DNA of 10,482 nt. Origin: Pseudobdellovibrionaceae bacterium (GTDB lineage: Bacteria; Bdellovibrionota; Bdellovibrionia; Bdellovibrionales; JAMPXM01). The stretch spans positions 1-10,482 of the forward strand of contig JALHOI010000065.1 of NCBI GenBank assembly GCA_022843085.1, written 5' to 3'. The position numbers and the translations under genes were made by a program. This document shows, piece after piece, positions 5,273 through 10,482 of this stretch. Positions within the stretch are counted from its first letter, which is position 1, and each line of letters opens with the position of its first letter. The notes below the pieces were generated by a model. It had not been told where the DNA came from and ran no database searches. It was given only the letters and a program-made list of their open reading frames with translations.

Positions 5273-7317
5273 TTTTCCTCCAAAGCGGACTTTAAAATAT
5301 CGAGCGTCAAGATTTCAGGCAACAACACGGGCTGTGCTGAGCCTTTTCGATAGAGAGCATAAACAGGAACACTGTTTCGTCCAAGCCTAGAAAGTGCGTT
5401 CGTAATTTCTGAATCTCGCTTGGTCCAGTCAGCGCGTAGTTTCACAACACTTTGGGCTTGAAACGCGGCGTTGCCAGATTCAGTCGTCAGAACGAGTCGC
5501 TTGTTAATCTGACACGTCACACACCATGACGCCGTAAAATCAACGAACACCGTCTTGCCACGGGCCAGCTCGGTCTTCAGACGTTCGTCACTATACCGAC
5601 CCCAATCTTCGGATTCACTTGTCGCCGCGACTGGAGCCCGCGCTGTGAGAGTTGAGCCCGTTAGAGTTCCGATTGAAAGTGCGGTCGCGACAATCAAAAG
5701 TAGAGTGGAAAGCCCCAGCCACATGCGCCAACCCTGCCAACGAACGTTGCGACTGTACGCCCACGCAAAGAAGCCTGCAGCGACACACCACCCAAGTACG
5801 GGGATCAAAGCCCCAACCTCGACCATTTGCGCAAGCACCCAGAAAAGCCAGACAGACGTTAGAAAAAGGGGGAACGCCAAGAATTCTTTGAGCGTCTCCA
5901 TCCAACGCCCGGGCTTCGGAAGCGCGCTGATCCATTTCGGGTTCAGCGCCAGCACCAAATAGGGCAGCGCAAGACCGATCGCGAGCGCTGTGAAAATCGA
6001 AAATGCCTCGAAGAAAGTTCCGGCAAGCGCCGATCCCACGGCGACGCCCATAAACGGCGCCGAGCACGGTGTTGCAACAACCGTTGTGAGCAAACCTGTG
6101 AAGAACGAACCCGAAAGTCCGCGTTTCATCATTAAGTTCTGAAGACGCGAGGGACCCGCATAATTAATTTCAAGCACGCCCAGTAGGTTCAAACCGAGCA
6201 AGAAAAAGACTGCGAGCATCACGAAGATGAAAATCGGGTTTTGAAGTTGAAAACCCCAACCGACTAAGGTGCCAGCCGAACGAAGCATAAGGAGCAGCGC
6301 CACTAATGACCACAGGCTGACCAGAATACCTACTGCGTACGCGTAAGCATGTTTTCGAATTTCTCGGGGTTCACTGTTTCCCTCCCGCACAAAACTCAAA
6401 ATTTTAAGAGAAACGACCGGAAACACACAGGGCATAAGATTTAGAAGCAAGCCCCCCAAAATCGCGAGGCCAATCGTTTTGAAAAAAGCAGCCGCGTCGA
6501 AGGGGCTGTCTTTCAAAAATTCAACCCACACGGCATCGCCCCGAGCCTCGTCGACAATCAAGCCTTCAAGCTTTCCGGGAAAATTCTGCGCGCTGATGGA
6601 CCCTTCAAGCATCACACGAAGCATGGTCCCCGAGGGCTGCCCTGCATCACTCGCCTGCAACGCTGGGGTCGTCAGTGGAAAAAATCGCAGCGCGCTGATA
6701 TCGCGGTCCGACCACGCGGGCGGAATCTTTAGATCAGCAAATGCATCTGCGCCCTCGGGGGGCGTTATGCTGAACACCGAGACTAGCGGTTCCCCCCGCG
6801 AGCCCGCCCCTTCGCGAATGGGCAATGGCATCTCGTCGGTCGGCAAAGTCGCCGTCACCGCCGACGACGCTGGCTTCGCCTGCGCGACTACAGGCACACT
6901 CACCTGAAGTTCGGCCTTTTCGGGAACGCAGCTTTCTTTGCAGACAAGATAAGTGAGTGAAAGTGAAATCGACTTGAGCTCGGGCTTCGCGGCTTCGACT
7001 TTGACTCGAAACGGAATTGCGCGCGGCTTGCCTTCTGAGTCCTCAGCCGCGTAACCAAAATTTGTGAATGGACCCGCAGGCAAACGTGCAGGAATCGGCA
7101 TCTCGAATCGGCCAAATTTTAAATCCGGCGCGGCCGTCCACGTGGCGCGCGGCTCTTCGCCCGAATCGCCGGGATTCTCCCAGTAGATATGCCAGTGCGG
7201 CTTTACTTGAAACTCGACCCGCAACTCGGCCGGTCGCCCGACTTCAATTTCAGAAGGCGCCCGCAGCGTCACCGTTGCGTGCTCGTTCACAACAGTCGCG
7301 AGAAGAAGAGCGATCAT
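5269..7317 (-). CDS. DsbD/ScsB-like membrane thiol:disulfide reductase
   Basis: A 682-residue three-part electron transporter that carries reducing power from cytoplasmic thioredoxin to periplasmic thiol proteins. The N-terminal periplasmic domain (about 12-275) has the pair CKESC (C126, C130). The central CcdA-like domain (about 280-550) has about eight membrane segments with the two conserved cysteines in NLMPCVFP (C297) and ATPCSAPF (C418). The C-terminal periplasmic thioredoxin domain has FTASWCVTC (C599, C602) and a cis-Pro in SVPVY (P651). The long N-terminal domain is closer to ScsB-type proteins than to E. coli DsbD (about 565 residues). All three cysteine pairs are intact. The start ATG 7317 has GAGGT four bases away, and a stop codon lies immediately upstream in frame. 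The hydrophobic signal is only about ten residues (IALLLATVV) with no basic n-region, which is odd. It lies 57 bp after the GT39 gene and overlaps the peroxiredoxin-like gene. Confidence 0.92.
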   Translation of the reverse strand: MIALLLATVVNEHATVTLRAPSEIEVGRPAELRVEFQVKPHWHIYWENPGDSGEEPRATWTAAPDLKFGRFEMPIPARLPAGPFTNFGYAAEDSEGKPRAIPFRVKVEAAKPELKSISLSLTYLVCKESCVPEKAELQVSVPVVAQAKPASSAVTATLPTDEMPLPIREGAGSRGEPLVSVFSITPPEGADAFADLKIPPAWSDRDISALRFFPLTTPALQASDAGQPSGTMLRVMLEGSISAQNFPGKLEGLIVDEARGDAVWVEFLKDSPFDAAAFFKTIGLAILGGLLLNLMPCVFPVVSLKILSFVREGNSEPREIRKHAYAYAVGILVSLWSLVALLLMLRSAGTLVGWGFQLQNPIFIFVMLAVFFLLGLNLLGVLEINYAGPSRLQNLMMKRGLSGSFFTGLLTTVVATPCSAPFMGVAVGSALAGTFFEAFSIFTALAIGLALPYLVLALNPKWISALPKPGRWMETLKEFLAFPLFLTSVWLFWVLAQMVEVGALIPVLGWCVAAGFFAWAYSRNVRWQGWRMWLGLSTLLLIVATALSIGTLTGSTLTARAPVAATSESEDWGRYSDERLKTELARGKTVFVDFTASWCVTCQINKRLVLTTESGNAAFQAQSVVKLRADWTKRDSEITNALSRLGRNSVPVYALYRKGSAQPVLLPEILTLDILKSALEEK

Positions 7318-7349
7318 TCAAACCTCAGTTCCAATTGGGGCTACGCGCT

Positions 7350-7378
7350 CTAACGCCGATGTTCATCGCCAGCGTTAG
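7350..7378 (-). other. Inverted repeat at the GT39 gene 3' end
   Basis: CTAACGC at 7350-7356 pairs with GCGTTAG at 7372-7378, and an inner CGAT/ATCG pair is possible. One arm includes the TAA stop of the glycosyltransferase gene, and the structure ends 33 bp before the DsbD-like start. No T-run follows. It may be an mRNA processing or stability element within the operon. Confidence 0.4.
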
Positions 7379-8934
7379 CGGCAGTCGTAAATCCGAAATG
7401 TGCGCGCATAGATTTCGCCACGCTTGACGACAAACGGCTCAAGTTCGGCGCACATTGAGAACACTCCGGTGTAGGCGATATCACCCCGCGGGTCGCGTTC
7501 ATACCGATTGTCAGAAACAAACAACATCGGTTTATCGCGAAGCTTTTCGATCACATCAGGAGTCTGCAAATAGGTGTAATTGTCGGTCGCCGGAGAAAGA
7601 CGATACACACGTTCTTTTGTTGCAAACGCCAGCTGCGAAACAAGTTGGTAACGACTTGACGCTAAGTAAGGACGGCCGGTGCCGTTGGCTTCACGATCGT
7701 CGCGAATTTTATCTAGATGTTTTGCAAGTTCGGGCCAACCGTAAAGATCATTTGTCGGATCGAACTTCGGATCCCAATTTCCCGCTGGGACAAAAAACTG
7801 CGCAAGCTTGGGCAGAATCGGACTGACCGTTGCAACGTGGAAAAGAATAAACAGAGGTACCGCAAACAACGCAATCGCCCAACCCACCAGACGGCGACGC
7901 GCACTTCTTTGAAAGTCTTCTCGCCCGCCGAATCCCTCTTCAAGCAGTTTTGCCGACGCAATCAAAAGAGTGAAGTGGGCCGGCGCCGGCCAGTGCGGCT
8001 TAAATTCAGCGAACAAAGCTTGAATCGTAAATAAGGAGAGTGTGGGAAACGCGAGCCAAAACAGGTAACGCCAGCGCGGATCACTTGATCGAAAAAGTGC
8101 AGTGAACATTGCGACTAAGTTCAAGATCAAAACGACCGGCGTAAAAAACGCGGCTTGAGCAACCCAGAATTGCAGCCACCGAGTGAAGTTGGCTCCACCG
8201 CCACCCGTCTGTCGACCGTGAAGATGAAAGGCGAAACTTCCCCACTCATTCTGGCCATTCCAGATGACCACCGGAAGCATACCGGCCATGATTATTAAAA
8301 TAGCCGTGCCGAACCCGGTCGAGACCAAAACACGCCGAAGGCCCGAATCAAAAAAGAAATAAAGTAGAAGCGATGCGCCGACGAGAACGGTCGTGTACTT
8401 CGACAGAAATCCAAGCGCGAACGCTAAGCCCATCAAAACCCAGAGGCCAGCCGGCACCCGATCTTCGGCCCCGAGAAACGTTCCGCCTGAAACTTTTGAA
8501 GCGATCTTCCAGCCCAGCCAGGCCATGAAGGCCCAGATCAGACCCATCGGTGCGTCGGGCACCGCCATCATTCCGCCAAGCGCAAAGATCGGCAAAACCG
8601 TGTGCAGAAGCGCGGCGTAGAGCGCGACTCGAAGATTGAACATGTCCAGAGCGAGCAGAAAGAGAAAAAGCGTTGCGCCCGTGTTGCACAATATTGCAGG
8701 AAGCCTGACCGCAAAAGCTGTATCGCCAAAAATCGAGGTGGCCCCGCGAATGAGCCACGCAATCATACCAGGATGGTCGTAGTAAGAGAGCTGAAGATGG
8801 CGCGACCAATCCCAGTAGTAGGCTTCATCGTCGCCAAGTCCCGTGACTCCACCAAGCACTAATCGCATGATGAAAACACCGATAAAAAAAGCCGGCAGCA
8901 GCCGTTCGTAGGCATTCAGCGGACGATCAAACAT
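7375..8934 (-). CDS. GT39/ArnT-like membrane glycosyltransferase
   Basis: A 519-residue polytopic membrane protein of the dolichyl-phosphate-mannose/ArnT glycosyltransferase family (PMT_2), which uses an undecaprenyl- or polyprenyl-phosphate-linked sugar on the periplasmic side. The first periplasmic loop has the family motif GLGDDEAYYWDWS (32-44, acidic residues D35, D36, E37), followed by YYDHPGM (51-57). A second conserved block is MAVPDAPM (123-130). Around ten hydrophobic segments fill residues 11-375, and a soluble periplasmic C-terminal domain (about 385-519) follows. The length is close to ArnT (about 550). Acceptors in the family include lipid A, other envelope glycans and proteins; which applies here is not visible. 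The ATG at 8934 has only a weak GTGAG site upstream. The gene sits 32 bp after the YihY-like gene, so the two are probably co-transcribed. Confidence 0.88.
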   Translation of the reverse strand: MFDRPLNAYERLLPAFFIGVFIMRLVLGGVTGLGDDEAYYWDWSRHLQLSYYDHPGMIAWLIRGATSIFGDTAFAVRLPAILCNTGATLFLFLLALDMFNLRVALYAALLHTVLPIFALGGMMAVPDAPMGLIWAFMAWLGWKIASKVSGGTFLGAEDRVPAGLWVLMGLAFALGFLSKYTTVLVGASLLLYFFFDSGLRRVLVSTGFGTAILIIMAGMLPVVIWNGQNEWGSFAFHLHGRQTGGGGANFTRWLQFWVAQAAFFTPVVLILNLVAMFTALFRSSDPRWRYLFWLAFPTLSLFTIQALFAEFKPHWPAPAHFTLLIASAKLLEEGFGGREDFQRSARRRLVGWAIALFAVPLFILFHVATVSPILPKLAQFFVPAGNWDPKFDPTNDLYGWPELAKHLDKIRDDREANGTGRPYLASSRYQLVSQLAFATKERVYRLSPATDNYTYLQTPDVIEKLRDKPMLFVSDNRYERDPRGDIAYTGVFSMCAELEPFVVKRGEIYARTFRIYDCR

Positions 8935-8966
8935 ATCGGCATACTCACGGTATCACGTGGGTCTTG

Positions 8967-9842
8967 TCAAAGTTCCATGCTGCGGGCGTCGCGCCGTTCC
9001 TGAAGGATGGCGGTGAGCGTCGCGCCAAGCAAGATGATCCACCACAATAAAAAAATCCAGAGCAAGAAGAGCGGAATTCCAGCCAGACTTCCATACACCT
9101 TTGAAAATCGAAAAATTCCGCGCATTGTGCCGGCATAGAACTCTTGCGCCAAAGCGAGGCCGACTGTGGCGAGCAAGGCCGACGCGAAGGCCGGCCGAAA
9201 CTCGACTCGACGTGCGGGTACCCATTTGTAGATGACGAAAAGTCCGACCGTTGAAAAAAACGCAGCTACGAGCTCGTTTCGAAAAATTTTGATGAGCCCA
9301 AGATCTTTTGAACCCATGACGCCAAGAAGCGTCGCAATCAGCAACGGGCCAACGAACATCACGCCCCAAAAAACCATCAGCCGCTTCCATAGAGCTCGCT
9401 TTTTTCGAAACAGCCAAACTCGCTGGATGGCCGTCTCCATGTCGAGAAAAAGCCGCGTCGAAGCCAGCAGAAGGCCGACGACGCCGGTGAGACCGATTGC
9501 TCCAGAATGAATGCGACGAATTGCCTTCTGCAAATAGCGACTAAACTCAACGCCCGAACTTTCGACCAAATTTTTAAGAATAAATGGTTCGACCTGTTTG
9601 AACAGACCGTCGAGGCCACCAAGCCAGTGAAAAACCGAAAGACTTACGGCAAGAAACGGGACAAGGGTCAACACGGTCGTAAATGAAAGACTGCTGGCGA
9701 TGAGCGGAATTTCAGCTTGTTGGATACGCTTATAAGTTGCACCGAACATCCGGTACGAGACGGCGATTTGTGATTTGCAGCGACGAGCCCATGTGCCCAG
9801 ATTTTCGCTCAGACTTTGGCTCAAAATAGTCAGCAACTTCAA
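8967..9842 (-). CDS. YihY/BrkB-family (UPF0761) inner-membrane protein
   Basis: A 291-residue membrane protein of the YihY/virulence factor BrkB family, once annotated as ribonuclease BN. Its biochemical role is not firmly known. About six membrane segments are seen at 46-71, 115-131, 156-177, 192-208, 218-236 and 252-280. The typical family blocks are present: ASSLSFTTVLTLVPFLAV (49-66) near the start and VYGSLAGIPLFLLWIFLLWW (249-268) at the end. The start is TTG at 9842: GGGAG lies five bases upstream, and the next candidate ATG (residue 32) would remove the basic N-terminal region only, so it cannot be fully excluded. This is the first gene of the minus-strand unit YihY - GT39 - DsbD - peroxiredoxin. 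It faces the divergent lipoprotein gene across a 169-bp gap that should hold promoters for both. Confidence 0.88.
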   Translation of the reverse strand: MKLLTILSQSLSENLGTWARRCKSQIAVSYRMFGATYKRIQQAEIPLIASSLSFTTVLTLVPFLAVSLSVFHWLGGLDGLFKQVEPFILKNLVESSGVEFSRYLQKAIRRIHSGAIGLTGVVGLLLASTRLFLDMETAIQRVWLFRKKRALWKRLMVFWGVMFVGPLLIATLLGVMGSKDLGLIKIFRNELVAAFFSTVGLFVIYKWVPARRVEFRPAFASALLATVGLALAQEFYAGTMRGIFRFSKVYGSLAGIPLFLLWIFLLWWIILLGATLTAILQERRDARSMEL

Positions 9843-10011
9843 ATCGACTCCCGCCGAGTGCGATGCGGCAAATTCATCAATTGGAACACTTCGCTAGTTT
9901 GCAACTCGACGCAGTCCGACTCAAGGACCGACTGTAGATGGACGCCGAAAAATTAAAATTCGACACTCAATACTTAAACACTCGAAACTTTATTAAAACG
10001 AGGAGATCGAC
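9843..10011. promoter_or_regulatory. Divergent intergenic region between the YihY-like and DUF4156 lipoprotein genes
   Basis: The 169 bp between two divergent starts must contain promoters for both directions. The right part (about 9948-10000) is clearly AT-rich compared with its surroundings. AGGAG at 10001-10005, six bases before the ATG at 10012, is a strong ribosome site. CCGACT occurs twice in direct orientation (9916-9921 and 9928-9933), a possible operator. I found no pair of good -35/-10 boxes in either direction. Confidence 0.5.
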
Positions 10012-10335
10012 ATGGCACACGTTCACCCACCAAGCCGTCATCGCACAGTGACGGTTTCGATTCTAATCTTGACCGCATTTGGCTTCATCGGTTGCGGGTC
10101 ACACCCCATTAAACCCGCTGGCGAGAACGTCAAAATCTCGCGCGACGACGCCGACTCGGATTGCCGCGAAATCGGTTCGGTCGAAGGCCGCAATCAGTCT
10201 GCAAAGGGAACTTTTGAAACCGCACTCGAAGATTTGAAGCTCGATGCCTCAAGGCAAGGCGCAAACTTCGTAAAAATGGAGCAAACCAGCGGCACCGGTA
10301 CCGCCGTTCGCGGCACCGCGTACTTTTGTCCCTAA
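10012..10335 (+). CDS. Small DUF4156-type lipoprotein
   Basis: A 107-residue lipoprotein. The n-region has Arg and His (RHR at 9-11), a hydrophobic stretch runs from about 13 to 25, and the lipobox FIGC gives Cys28 as the lipidated residue. The mature part resembles the DUF4156/RcsF-like small lipoproteins: a first cysteine in SDCREIGSVEG (49-59), an Ala/Gly-Asn block LDASRQGANFVKME (77-90), and the end GTAYFCP with the second cysteine (C106). C51 and C106 probably form a disulfide, as in relatives of this fold. The role is unknown; RcsF-like proteins sense envelope stress, but nothing here proves that. The start is well supported by AGGAG six bases upstream. It is transcribed away from the YihY-like operon, and an exact tandem repeat begins on the base after its TAA stop. 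Confidence 0.8.
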   Translation: MAHVHPPSRHRTVTVSILILTAFGFIGCGSHPIKPAGENVKISRDDADSDCREIGSVEGRNQSAKGTFETALEDLKLDASRQGANFVKMEQTSGTGTAVRGTAYFCP

Positions 10336-10482
10336 CGGCGGTGGTCCCGCCGTTGGTCATCAGACGGCGGTGGTCCCGCCGTTGGTCATCAGACGGCGGT
10401 GGTCCCGCCGTTGGTCATCAGACGGCGGTGGTCCCGCCGTTGGTCATCAGACGGCGGTGGTCCCGCCGTTGGTCATCAGACG
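10336..10482. repeat. Exact 29-bp tandem hairpin repeat, at least five copies, continues past the window
   Basis: Units start at 10336, 10365, 10394, 10423 and 10452, all identical, and the first two bases of a sixth are at 10481-10482. Each unit holds the inverted repeat CGGCGG-TGGTC-CCGCCG (6 bp), extended to 7 bp by flanking A/T and to 8 bp in the first copy. The 12 bases between hairpins (TTGGTCATCAGA) are also identical in every copy. The array starts immediately after the lipoprotein stop codon. The 29-bp period is not a multiple of three, so it is not a protein repeat. There is no T-run, so it is not a classical terminator. REP/BIME-like extragenic palindromes in tandem are the closest known class. 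Confidence 0.93.

Noticed and set aside
5555..6907. Open frames on both strands within the DsbD-like gene
   Set aside because: The DsbD-like frame has intact cysteine pairs and membrane segments throughout, so these are shadow frames without ribosome sites or motifs.
10336..10360. First hairpin as an intrinsic terminator of the lipoprotein gene
   Set aside because: The stem is strong but no T-run follows. The same hairpin is repeated without change, which does not look like a dedicated terminator.
10336..10482. CRISPR array
   Set aside because: The parts between the palindromes are identical in all copies, so there are no unique spacers, and the whole 29-bp unit is a simple tandem repeat. 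No cas-like gene is present.

Overview
The window reads as chromosomal DNA of a Gram-negative bacterium of moderate GC content. It encodes an outer-membrane beta-barrel, three proteins with a lipoprotein or periplasmic signal, a DsbD-type electron transporter, and lipid and sugar transferases of the cell envelope. Several starts are TTG or GTG, each with a good Shine-Dalgarno site. A Bdellovibrio-like (Bdellovibrionota) host is a tentative guess from the overall style of the proteins. I cannot prove it from the sequence alone.

Left edge (1-628): the 3' part of an IS200-like/RAYT-type HUH transposase on the + strand, followed by about four degenerate 19-bp tandem repeats.

629-3011 (- strand): a three-gene operon, read right to left. 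It starts with a cysteine-rich lipoprotein of unknown function. An OlsB-like GNAT N-acyltransferase follows 11 bp later, and then an OlsA/PlsC-like O-acyltransferase with a 4-bp ATGA overlap. The last two are the classic pair for ornithine lipid or a related acyl-amino-acid lipid. The operon is separated from the next gene by a strong intrinsic terminator at 3055-3087.

3182-4489 (- strand): a FadL/OmpP1-family outer-membrane channel with its own leader and terminator.

4652-9842 (- strand): a probable four-gene transcription unit read right to left. It encodes a YihY/BrkB-family membrane protein, a GT39/ArnT-like glycosyltransferase, a DsbD/ScsB-like disulfide reductase and a secreted peroxiredoxin/TlpA-like protein. 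The last two overlap by ATGA and probably form a redox relay, in which electrons from the cytoplasm pass through the membrane protein to the periplasmic thiol protein.

Right edge (9843-10482): a 169-bp divergent intergenic region, then a small DUF4156-type lipoprotein on the + strand. Starting at the base after its stop codon is an exact 29-bp tandem repeat, with five full copies and running off the window. Every unit carries a GC-rich hairpin.

Most of the genes are recognisable envelope functions. The least explained items are the 29-bp hairpin array, the degenerate repeats next to the HUH transposase, and the cysteine-rich lipoprotein at the head of the aminolipid operon.
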